Shown: positions 1 to 6,096, numbered from the stretch's first letter. The stretch: DNA of 6,188 bases from DATBFU01 sp046735265 (GCA_046735265.1 JBKPSZ010000320.1:1-6188), one strand, 5' to 3'. Program-made: numbers and translations. Notes: a model not told the origin generated them from the sequence alone.

Positions 1-529
1 GAACTGGGATCTCGACTACGCGACCCAGCTCTTCTACTCCTCCTCCTACATCGAGGACGGGCCGTTCCTGTACGTCGAGACGCCGAACCGCCGCGGGACC
101 CTGATCGGCAACCGGCAGCACGTCGGAAAGGTCTTCGCTTCCTACCGTTTCCCGACGAACACGAACATCGGCGGCTATCTACGGGTGCAGAGCGGGCGGC
201 CCTGGGAAGCGCGCGGCCTCGACCCGGTGTACGGCACCGACTACGTCTACCTCGAGAAGGCCGGAAGCCGGAGGCTGCCGACGTGGACGAACTTCGACTT
301 CTCGGTCTCGCAGGACATTCCGATCGGCGGCGGCTCGGCGTTCCGCGTGGAGGCGCGCGTGCTGAACCTGTTCAACAGTCAGCCACCCCTGACGGTCGAT
401 CAGGACCTCTGCACCGACACGTGCACGTCTCTCCCCGTCGACCCGGAGCTCCTGAATCCCAACTTCGGTCGGGCGACTTCGTACGCTCAGCCGCGCCGCT
501 TCTTCATCTCGGGCATCTTCACGTTCTAG
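1..529 (+). CDS. TonB-dependent receptor, Oar-like, C-terminal fragment
   Basis: This is the last 175 codons of a gene that begins before the window; the frame is open from base 2. The encoded segment is the end of a 22-strand outer-membrane beta-barrel. It shows alternating aromatic/polar strands (LFYSSSYIEDG, VFASYRFP, GGYLRVQSGRPW), the block RRLPTWTNFDFSVSQDIPIGGG followed by FRVEARVLNLFNSQ, and a terminal FFISGIFTF. The 'LPTWTNFDF...VLNLFN' block and the final phenylalanine (the signal read by the BAM assembly machinery) are typical of TonB-dependent receptors, especially the large Oar/carboxypeptidase-regulatory-like receptors of Acidobacteriota. Such receptors import substrates across the outer membrane with energy from TonB-ExbBD; the substrate cannot be told from this part. 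A CTDTC pair of cysteines sits in what should be the last extracellular loop and could form a disulfide. A hairpin terminator follows 24 bases after the stop. Family is fairly sure; the subtype is inference. Confidence 0.85.
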   Translation, partial: NWDLDYATQLFYSSSYIEDGPFLYVETPNRRGTLIGNRQHVGKVFASYRFPTNTNIGGYLRVQSGRPWEARGLDPVYGTDYVYLEKAGSRRLPTWTNFDFSVSQDIPIGGGSAFRVEARVLNLFNSQPPLTVDQDLCTDTCTSLPVDPELLNPNFGRATSYAQPRRFFISGIFTF

Positions 530-553
530 GTCTCTCCGACGCGGCGTTTCCGG

Positions 554-586
554 CCGGGAGCCGTCGGGCTCCCGGGCTTATCATTT
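554..586 (+). terminator. hairpin terminator after the TonB receptor gene
   Basis: A perfect 9-bp stem (CCGGGAGCC at 554-562 with GGCTCCCGG at 567-575) closes a GTCG loop. It is followed by GCTTATCATTT, a weak and broken T-rich tract. It sits 24 bases after the receptor stop codon and just before the next start codon, so it most likely ends the receptor transcript. The tail is poorer in T than a textbook intrinsic terminator, so attenuation or mRNA 3'-end protection are alternatives. Confidence 0.6.
579..584 (+). promoter_or_regulatory. possible -10 box for the downstream small gene
   Basis: TATCAT matches the sigma70 -10 consensus at the key T, A and final T, and lies 6 bases before the ATG at 591. 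No good -35 is visible at the right distance; that position falls in the terminator stem. If used, transcription would start at or next to the ATG and give a leaderless mRNA, which would fit the lack of any Shine-Dalgarno sequence there. The box is short and could be chance. Confidence 0.3.
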
Positions 587-590
587 GCGG

Positions 591-1097
591 ATGAGACTCG
601 CGATCGGGATCTCCGCTTTCGCCGCCTCGCTCGCGTCGGCGTTTCTTCTCGCCGCCGCGCCGCCTCCGACCCTGCGCCTGACGGACGGGCCGGAGAAGCC
701 GATCACGCCCGAGTCGCTCCTCGGCGCCGGGCGGCAGGACGTCCGGGTCGAGGAATCGGGCGGGGACCTCACGGTCTTCCACGGCCTCTCGCTTCTCGAG
801 GTGCTCGAGAAGAACGGCCTCGACGCGAAGACCATGTCGGGCGCGCGCCGCCTGGCGTCCGCGGTCGTGGTCGCGACGGCGCGCGACGGCTACGCGGCGG
901 CGTTCTCGGTCGGAGAGCTCCTCATGCACCGCGCCGACCCGCGCGTCTTTCTCGTCGCAGAGACGGCAGCGGGACCGCTCCCGGAAGATCGGGGGCCGGT
1001 CCGGTTGATCGTGTATGGAGACAAGCCTCGCTCGGCGTACGGGCTCGCGAAGATCGAGATGAAGGTCCTGGCGGACAACGCGCCCCGGGCGCACTGA
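591..1097 (+). CDS. exported small protein with sulfite-oxidase-type molybdopterin-binding fold
   Basis: A 168-residue protein. Residues 1-23 look like a Sec signal peptide (MRLAIG, hydrophobic A/L/F stretch, cleavage near AAA|PPP), so the mature protein should be periplasmic. The remainder resembles a stand-alone 'oxidoreductase molybdopterin-binding' domain (the PF00174 type): HGLSLLEVLEKNGLD at about 65-78, the ATARDGYAAAFSVGEL strand at 95-110, and PEDRGPVRLIVYGDKPRSAYGLAKIEMKVL at 131-160, matching the family's usual 'G.p.RLVvpgd...ar.v..l..iev' end. It is about 145 residues when mature, far shorter than true sulfite oxidases, and contains no cysteine at all. The Mo-ligating cysteine is therefore absent and enzyme activity is doubtful; a binding or chaperone role is possible. 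ATG 591 is chosen because it gives a clean signal peptide; a TTG at 585 would add two residues. No ribosome-binding site is visible. The DUF3500 gene follows immediately. Fold assignment is from recognisable motifs and is moderately sure. Confidence 0.68.
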   Translation: MRLAIGISAFAASLASAFLLAAAPPPTLRLTDGPEKPITPESLLGAGRQDVRVEESGGDLTVFHGLSLLEVLEKNGLDAKTMSGARRLASAVVVATARDGYAAAFSVGELLMHRADPRVFLVAETAAGPLPEDRGPVRLIVYGDKPRSAYGLAKIEMKVLADNAPRAH

Positions 1098-1186
1098 GGT
1101 CCGCGACGCGCCGGAACGAGATTCGGCCGCGCAATCTCCTCGGATTCGGCGCCGCCCTGGCGCTCCTGCCCCCGGCGATTCTGGCC

Positions 1187-2254
1187 GTGATGGCGGCGGC
1201 GGAGGCAGCGGGACGCGCGCAATCGGCCCGGGCGATGGCCAACTCGGCGAACCGATTCCTGTCGGCGCTCTCCGCGGCCGAACGCGGGAAGGCGTCGATC
1301 TCGTTCGACGACTCGGAGCGCTTCGACTGGGGCTTCACGCCGCGGCGGCGCCGGGGGATCCCGTTGAAGGAGCTCTCGCCCGAGGCGCGGCGCCTCGCGC
1401 ACGAGCTGCTCCGATCGGGCCTCTCCGCCTCCGGCTATCGCAAGGCGACCGACGTGATCGCGCTCGAAGGCGTCCTGCGGGAGATCGAAGGGCCGTACCG
1501 CGACCCGGATCTCTACTTCTTCTCGATCTTCGGGACCCCGGCGCCCGGAGCCCCCTGGGGCTGGCGCGTCGAAGGCCACCATCTCTCCCTGAATTACACG
1601 GTCGCCGACGGGCTCGCGGTCTCGCACACCCCTTCCTTCTTCGGCGCGAATCCCGCGACGGTGCGGGAGGGGCCGCTCGCCGGCAAGCGCGCGCTCGCGG
1701 GAGAGGAGGACCTCGCGCGGACGCTCGTGCTCTCGCTCGACGCGCGTCAGAGGGCGCAGGCGGTCTTCCGGAACGCCGCGCCTTCCGACATCGTGACGGG
1801 AACGGCCGAGCGCGTGGATCCTCTGGCCCCGGCCGGGATCGCGGCCGCCGAGCTCGACGCGCAGCAGAACGAGTCGCTCCGCCGGCTTCTCGACGAGTAC
1901 CTGTCGCGGATGCCCGCAGACGTCGCCGACGACCGGCTGGAGAAGATGCGCGCCGCCGGGCTCGAGAAGATCTTCTTCGCGTGGGCCGGAGGGTTCCAGG
2001 CGGGCCAGCCGCACTACTACCGGCTCCAGGGCCCGACGTTCCTGATCGAGTACGACGACACCCAGAACGGCGCCAACCACATCCACACGGTCTGGAGGGA
2101 CTTCGCCGGCGACTTCGGACGAGACCTCCTCCGGGAGCACTACCGTGCGGCGCACGGCGCCGGGCGCTCTACGGCTGCCGGAGGCGTTCCAGCGCCAGCG
2201 CCACCGCCGGCTGATCCGGCTTCAACGCGAGGGACCGCTCGAGCAGGCGGATGA
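1187..2254 (+). CDS. DUF3500 family protein, probably exported
   Basis: The 355 residues from GTG 1187 carry the hallmarks of DUF3500: FDDSERFDWGFTPRRRRGIPLKELS (40-64), GLSASGYRKATDVIALEGVLREIEG (78-102), DPDLYFFSIFGTP...WGWRVEGHHLSLNYTV (107-139), FFGANPATV (151-159), and IEYDDTQNGANHIHTVWRDFAGDFGRDLLREHYR (287-320). The family has no established biochemical role that I know of. The invariant-looking H131, H132, D290, D291, H298 and H300 suggest a metal site, which is inference. Members normally have a signal peptide. Here the 5' frame stays open upstream of 1187 and encodes RNLLGFGAALALLPPAILAV, a fitting hydrophobic core, so the true start is probably earlier: CTG 1094 (overlapping the previous stop as CTGA) or ATT 1121, with GGAA four bases upstream. 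No ATG, GTG or TTG exists in that extension. Residues 328-355 are a Pro/Ala/Gly-rich tail lying wholly in the antisense overlap with the lipoprotein gene. Family is sure; start is not. Confidence 0.85.
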   Translation: MMAAAEAAGRAQSARAMANSANRFLSALSAAERGKASISFDDSERFDWGFTPRRRRGIPLKELSPEARRLAHELLRSGLSASGYRKATDVIALEGVLREIEGPYRDPDLYFFSIFGTPAPGAPWGWRVEGHHLSLNYTVADGLAVSHTPSFFGANPATVREGPLAGKRALAGEEDLARTLVLSLDARQRAQAVFRNAAPSDIVTGTAERVDPLAPAGIAAAELDAQQNESLRRLLDEYLSRMPADVADDRLEKMRAAGLEKIFFAWAGGFQAGQPHYYRLQGPTFLIEYDDTQNGANHIHTVWRDFAGDFGRDLLREHYRAAHGAGRSTAAGGVPAPAPPPADPASTRGTARAGG

Positions 2255-4148
2255 CCGCGGCCCGGTCCGCGAGGCACGTTTCGAAGAGAGCGAGATCGTT
2301 CAGCGTTCGCGGATCGGCGGTCGACGCTTCGAAGCGCGACAGCGCCGCGAGCGCTCCCCGGCAGTCCTTCCGGCGATGGAGGAAGAGCGCCTTCTCGCGC
2401 GCGATGGTCTCGCTTTCGGGATAGGTGTTCGCGGCGCGGTCGAGGAGCGATGCCGCGGGGGCGAGCCGCCCGTTCTTCTCGTACTCGCGCGCCCAGCCCG
2501 CGACCGCCGGCGCGGGATCGGACTTGAGCGCGGCGAGCGCGCGGAAGAGCCAGTCCTCCGCCGATCGGAATTCGCCCCGATCCCGTGCGAGGACGGCGAG
2601 ATTGAACATCGGCGAGTAGTAGTCGGGGCGTAGTTTCAACGACTCCTCGAACGCCTCTCGGGCCTTCGGCAGGTCACGCCGCGTCTGGAGGTAGAACATG
2701 CCGAGGTTGTTCCACGCGCCTTCGGTCATCCCGGGCCGGTCGCCGCCGGTCGGGGCGAGCGGACGCGCCTCGCCGGGTGAGAGGTACCCGAGCGCGAGCA
2801 GCTTCTTCGCGTACTCGCTCGATTCTTCCTTGGACGCGGGCGTCGCTGCGACGCGTCGGACGACGAGAGGCGCGTCCTCGGATTTCGGAGGCGCCGCGAG
2901 AGCCGTGAACGCATTCGCGAGCGCCGCTCCCGGCATCCGCCGGGTCGCGGGGAGATCGAGCAGGGCGAGCACGGTCGGGGCGACGTCATACAGGCTCGCC
3001 TTCCCCCGGGTCGCCCCGCGGCGGACGCCGCGTCCCCAGATCGCGAGGGCCCCTTCCGGCCGATGCCAGAACGCCGCCGTGCTCCAGCTCCCGGACGCGA
3101 GCTCGCAGGGGCGGTCCGCGCCCCACTTGAATCCGTGATCCGAATGGACGAGCAGAACCGCGCCGTCCTCTTCGGCGCGCCGCATCCACTGGCCGAGGAC
3201 GCGGTCCATCGCGGCGTAGTAGCTCTCGACGACGCGGGCGTACTTCGCGACGTCGGCTTCGGAAACGTTCGGGCACTCCGTGCGCGGCGGCGTGAACGGG
3301 GCGAAGACGTGCCCCACTTCGTCCGTTCCCTCGAAGTAGACCGCGAGGAGATCCGGGGCGTTCCGGTCGTAGAGGTCGCGGGCGATGCGCTGCGCCACGC
3401 GCGTCGCCGCGAGGATTCGCGCGAGCGCGACGACCGGGTCCTCCATCCCGGCGCCGCTCGCGAGCGATTGCGCGGCCTCCCCGGGCGGCAGGTCGAGATA
3501 CGGCGTGAGGTCTTCGGCGGTCACCCGGCCGTCGCGCGCGACGACCTGCGCCACGCCGGCCTGGAGCGACGACGGATACGCGACGCCGGAGAGCGGCAGC
3601 CGGTCGAAGAGGATCGGGCTCGCGTGATCGCTGACGAAGAAGCCGGAGACCTCCTCCGCCGGGTGGCTCGCCCACCATCCGACGACGCCGACCTTGCGCC
3701 CCGCCGCAGAAGCTCGATTCCAGACCGCGGGCACGGCGCGCGAGAAGCCGGAGATCGGGAGCTTCGCGCCGCTGCCAGGGTCCACCTCCTGGAAATCGAG
3801 GACGCGATGGACTTCGGGAGAGACGCCGGTCGCGGCCGTCGTCCAGAGGATCGGCGAGATGAGCGGAAACTCGCTCTCGAGGCGGGCCGAGAACCCCTCG
3901 CCGGCGAGGCGCGCCCAATTCGGCATCCGGCCTTCCGCCGCGAGCCGGTCGACGAGCTCCCAGTCGAGCCCGTCGAGGCCGATCCAGAGGACCGGCGCCC
4001 GGCCGCCGGCCGGCCGTTTCGCACGGCCCGTGACGTCGGAGGATTCGACGGCCGTCGGACGCGTCTCCGTTTGGGAGGGCGGCGTCGCCGTCTCGCGGCG
4101 GCCGCATGCCGAAGCGATGAGAAGGAGGAGTGCGGCGACGCGCTTCAT
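2169..4148 (-). CDS. lipoprotein with alkaline-phosphatase-superfamily phosphodiesterase domain and C-terminal TPRs
   Basis: A 659-residue protein starting at ATG 4148. Residues 1-15 are a lipoprotein signal (MKRVAALLLLIASAC) with C15 as the lipidated cysteine, followed by a Pro/Thr-rich linker to about 50. Residues 52-412 form a type I phosphodiesterase/nucleotide pyrophosphatase-like domain. Visible metal and catalytic positions are D59 (WIGLDGLDW), T103/T104 as nucleophile (SPILWTTAATG), D276 and H280 (FEGTDEVGH), D337 and H338 (HSDHGF), and H362 (FWHRPEG). All are present, so it should be active on a phosphate or sulfate ester; the substrate is unknown. After the KKLLALGYLSPGE linker (448-460), residues 476-655 hold helical TPR-type repeats (AWNNLGMFYLQTRRDLPKAREAFEESLKLRPDY and three or four weaker units). 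C292 and C348 could pair. The longest open frame begins at 4385 but would overlap modC and hide the signal peptide. No Shine-Dalgarno is visible. It may be read with modBC, but a structured 131-bp spacer separates them. Confidence 0.85.
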   Translation of the reverse strand: MKRVAALLLLIASACGRRETATPPSQTETRPTAVESSDVTGRAKRPAGGRAPVLWIGLDGLDWELVDRLAAEGRMPNWARLAGEGFSARLESEFPLISPILWTTAATGVSPEVHRVLDFQEVDPGSGAKLPISGFSRAVPAVWNRASAAGRKVGVVGWWASHPAEEVSGFFVSDHASPILFDRLPLSGVAYPSSLQAGVAQVVARDGRVTAEDLTPYLDLPPGEAAQSLASGAGMEDPVVALARILAATRVAQRIARDLYDRNAPDLLAVYFEGTDEVGHVFAPFTPPRTECPNVSEADVAKYARVVESYYAAMDRVLGQWMRRAEEDGAVLLVHSDHGFKWGADRPCELASGSWSTAAFWHRPEGALAIWGRGVRRGATRGKASLYDVAPTVLALLDLPATRRMPGAALANAFTALAAPPKSEDAPLVVRRVAATPASKEESSEYAKKLLALGYLSPGEARPLAPTGGDRPGMTEGAWNNLGMFYLQTRRDLPKAREAFEESLKLRPDYYSPMFNLAVLARDRGEFRSAEDWLFRALAALKSDPAPAVAGWAREYEKNGRLAPAASLLDRAANTYPESETIAREKALFLHRRKDCRGALAALSRFEASTADPRTLNDLALFETCLADRAAVIRLLERSLALKPDQPAVALALERLRQP

Positions 4149-4175
4149 CGAAGGCGCGAAAGTAGCAGAGTCGCG

Positions 4176-4191
4176 GCGCCTGAGCAGGCGC
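4176..4191. repeat. short palindrome upstream of the lipoprotein gene
   Basis: GCGCCT and AGGCGC flank a 4-base centre (GAGC), giving a 16-base near-palindrome 28-43 bases before the lipoprotein start at 4148. It could be a 5'-leader hairpin or an operator. In DNA this rich in G and C such a short palindrome may also be chance. Confidence 0.3.
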
Positions 4192-4227
4192 GGTCGTGTC
4201 GCCGTCGGCCGTGCCGGACCGAAACGC

Positions 4228-4278
4228 CCTCCGAATGTAGGGGCCGGGCTCGTCCCCGCCCGTGTCGCAATTCGGAGG
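4228..4278. repeat. nested inverted repeat just after modC (terminator or REP-like unit)
   Basis: An outer perfect 9-bp inverted repeat (CCTCCGAAT at 4228-4236, ATTCGGAGG at 4270-4278) encloses an inner hairpin: GGGCCGGG at 4241-4248 pairs with CCCCGCCC at 4254-4261 with one mismatch, over the loop CTCGT. The outer stem begins one base after the modC TAA on the minus strand. On that strand it is followed by GGCGTTTCGG, with only three T, so it is a poor intrinsic terminator. The layout and the 'GTAGGGGC...GCCC' core resemble dispersed intergenic palindromic (REP-like) units of high-GC bacteria; that resemblance is from memory. It separates modC from the lipoprotein gene. Confidence 0.5.
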
Positions 4279-4279
4279 C

Positions 4280-5350
4280 TTATCTCACTCTCGAGAACGA
4301 ATGGGTCTTGATCGCCAGCCAAACGGTTCGGCCGGGCGCGAGCTCGAGCTCCCGTACGGCCGCGGACGTCACGTGAGACCGCCACCGGCGGCCGCCCGCC
4401 GCGACGATCGCGACGGCTTCTCCGCCGCTCTCCTCGAGGAGCTCGACCGTCCCCTCGAGGACGTTGCGCGCGGAGACGCGCTCGAGCGGGTGCGCCGAGA
4501 GAAGGAGGTCCTCGGGACGAACGGCGTAGACCGCCCTCCCCGGCGGCGTTCCCGGCGCGAGCGGCACGACGAGCGGCGTGGTGTTTCGGAAGCTCAGCCG
4601 GCCGGTTCCCGGCTCGAGCGTCGAGGGCTCGATCAGTCCGTCCACGAGATTGTCGAACGTCGCCTCGGGGTCGAGTGTCTCGAGGCGCCGCGCCCCGAGC
4701 ACCCCGGCGACGGATCCGTGCGCTTCGATCTTCCCGCCGCGCAGCAGCAGCGCCTCCCGCGCCAGCAGGAGCGCCTCCCCCGCGTTGTGCGTGACGTAGA
4801 GGAACGGGATCCGGATCTGATCGCGCACCCTCAGGAGATACGGAAGGATCCGCTCGCGCAGGTCTACGTCCACGCCCGCGAGAGGCTCGTCCAAGAGGAG
4901 GAGCCGCGGCCGCGTCGCGAGCGCCCGGGCCAGAGCGACGCGCTGCCGCTCGCCGCCGGAGAGCGTGACGGGGAAGCGATCGAGGAGCGGCGCGATCTCG
5001 AGGATTGAGACGATCTCTTCGATCGCCGCCGCCGAGCCTCGCCCCTCCGCGGCGGCGAAATGGATGTTCGATCGCACGTCCAGGTGCGGAAAGAGGAGTG
5101 AATCCTGAGGGACGTATCCGATGCGCCTCTTCTCGGGCGGAAGGGAAAGCCCGGCCTGGGAGTCGTGCAGGGTGGCGCCGTCGACCGCGATCCGGCCGAC
5201 CACGCCGCGGCGCAAGCCCGTGATCGCTTCGAGGAGCGACGTCTTCCCTGACCCGGAGGGACCCAGGACGGCGACGGCCTCACCGTCGAGGCGCGTGCGG
5301 ACCTCGAGCGGGAAGGACGCGAGCGTCATCCGCAGGTCGAGCTCGATCAC
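4280..5350 (-). CDS. modC: molybdate ABC transporter ATP-binding protein ModC
   Basis: A 356-residue cytoplasmic ATPase that powers molybdate uptake with ModB. Visible in order: Walker A GPSGSGKT (30-37), Q-loop Q82 in GYVPQDSLLFPHL, ABC signature LSGGERQ (130-136), Walker B LLLLDEP (150-156), D-loop AGVD (158-161, where many members have SALD), and H-loop H188 in YVTHNAGEA. The C-terminal part, about 291-353 (SARNVLEGTVELLEESGG...VTSAAVRELELAPGRTVWLAIKTHSF), is a Mop/TOBE molybdate-binding domain, which separates ModC from other ABC ATPases. The length is normal. The start GTG 5350 overlaps the modB stop as GTGA, which implies translational coupling; GGAAGG lies four bases upstream. An internal ATG at residue 8 is a less likely start. 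Tungstate as an alternative substrate cannot be excluded. All catalytic motifs are intact. Confidence 0.95.
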   Translation of the reverse strand: MIELDLRMTLASFPLEVRTRLDGEAVAVLGPSGSGKTSLLEAITGLRRGVVGRIAVDGATLHDSQAGLSLPPEKRRIGYVPQDSLLFPHLDVRSNIHFAAAEGRGSAAAIEEIVSILEIAPLLDRFPVTLSGGERQRVALARALATRPRLLLLDEPLAGVDVDLRERILPYLLRVRDQIRIPFLYVTHNAGEALLLAREALLLRGGKIEAHGSVAGVLGARRLETLDPEATFDNLVDGLIEPSTLEPGTGRLSFRNTTPLVVPLAPGTPPGRAVYAVRPEDLLLSAHPLERVSARNVLEGTVELLEESGGEAVAIVAAGGRRWRSHVTSAAVRELELAPGRTVWLAIKTHSFSRVR

Positions 5351-6024
5351 CGCGCGCCTTCCCGCGCCCGGCGGTGATCGAGGTACTCGGTCGTCCAGAC
5401 CGCGGCGAATGCGACGACGACGACCACGGCCACGAGACGGAGCGCCGAGGCGTCCGCTCCGATCTGCGTCCGATGGAAGATGGCGAGCGCCAGAGTCTGC
5501 GTGCGTCCCGGGATGTTGCCGGCGATCATGATCGTGGCGCCGAACTCCCCAAGCGCTCGCGAGAAGGCGAGCAGCAGCCCGGCGGCGATGCCCCGCCAGG
5601 CGAGCGGCAACGTGACGCGGGTGAAGACGTGCCAGGGTCCGCGTCCAAGCGAGCGGGCGAGGCCGGGGAGCCGCGGATCGATCCCCTCGAAAGCCGCGCG
5701 CGCCGGACGCACGAGGAGCGGAAACGACATGACGGCCGTGGCGATGGCTACGGCCTTCCAGGTGAACAGGATCTCGACGCCCGCGCGGTCGAGGAGCCTC
5801 CCGACGAACCCGCGGCGCCGAAGGAGCTCCAGGAGCAGCAGGCCCACCGCCGTCGGAGGCAGGACGAGCGGGAGCGTCAGGAGCGTCTCGACGATGCTCT
5901 TCCCGCGCCAGCGCCGGCGGGCGAGGAGCCACGCCGCCGCGACCCCGAACGGCAGAATCGCGACCGTCGAGATCGCCGCCACGCGCAGCGTCAGGAGGAG
6001 GATCGAAATGTCTTCGGAGTCCAC
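5347..6024 (-). CDS. modB: molybdate ABC transporter permease ModB
   Basis: A 225-residue inner-membrane permease forming the molybdate channel. Hydrophobic segments lie at roughly 9-35, 48-68, 88-106, 142-168 and 195-213, the usual five-helix core. The cytoplasmic coupling loop (EAA motif) is ARSLGRGPWHVFTRVTLPLAWRGI (123-146). The sequence RALGEFGATIMIAGNIPGRTQTLALAIF (156-183) is close to diagnostic for ModB, as is TLPLVLPPTAVG (50-61). GTG 6024 is chosen: it puts the first helix at the normal distance from the start and has an AGGA ten bases upstream. A longer frame from GTG 6096 would add 24 charged residues encoded across the tRNA promoter and is unlikely. It overlaps modC by four bases, so the two are one operon. 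No modA lies next to it; a divergent tRNA-His occupies the place upstream where modA would often be. No ModE operator or clear minus-strand promoter was seen. Confidence 0.93.
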   Translation of the reverse strand: MDSEDISILLLTLRVAAISTVAILPFGVAAAWLLARRRWRGKSIVETLLTLPLVLPPTAVGLLLLELLRRRGFVGRLLDRAGVEILFTWKAVAIATAVMSFPLLVRPARAAFEGIDPRLPGLARSLGRGPWHVFTRVTLPLAWRGIAAGLLLAFSRALGEFGATIMIAGNIPGRTQTLALAIFHRTQIGADASALRLVAVVVVVAFAAVWTTEYLDHRRAREGAR

Positions 6025-6055
6025 CGCGAGCGCATCCTGCCGCGATTCGCGCGGT

Positions 6056-6084
6056 TTGACCACCCCTACCGCCAAGGGTAAACT
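6056..6084 (+). promoter_or_regulatory. sigma70 promoter of the tRNA-His gene
   Basis: TTGACC (6056-6061, five of six matches to the -35 consensus) and TAAACT (6079-6084, four of six to the -10) are separated by exactly 17 bases. The -10 ends 12 bases before the G-1 position of the tRNA, so transcription would begin around 6091. The stretch between -10 and start is GC-rich (GCGCGGTCC), as in stable-RNA promoters under stringent control; that regulatory reading is inference. It lies within the 72 bases between modB and the tRNA. Confidence 0.75.
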
Positions 6085-6096
6085 GCGCGGTCCCAC

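Noticed and set aside
890..2155. 421-residue antisense frame opposite the DUF3500 gene
   Set aside because: It is Arg/Glu-rich with no motif, as expected for the mirror of a high-GC coding frame; the plus strand carries recognisable DUF3500 motifs.
3063..4376. 437-residue plus-strand frame opposite the lipoprotein gene
   Set aside because: Low-complexity Arg-rich translation with no domain. The minus strand has intact catalytic motifs in the same stretch.
4149..4385. N-terminal extension of the lipoprotein gene to 4385
   Set aside because: It overlaps the modC 3' end, reads through the inverted repeat, is Arg-rich without domain character, and would bury the lipoprotein signal peptide that begins at 4148.
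4262..5008. 248-residue plus-strand frame opposite modC
   Set aside because: Charged shadow frame with no motif; modC motifs occupy the other strand.
5408..5432. Short GAC-rich triplet run, possible microsatellite
   Set aside because: It simply encodes the Val-rich last helix of ModB and is too short and imperfect to call a repeat.
5374..6081. 235-residue plus-strand frame opposite modB
   Set aside because: Highly charged Arg/Glu/Asp-rich translation, the usual mirror of a hydrophobic membrane protein.
6025..6096. modB start at GTG 6096
   Set aside because: The 24 extra residues are charged, unlike ModB N-termini, and lie over the tRNA promoter; GTG 6024 places the first helix normally.
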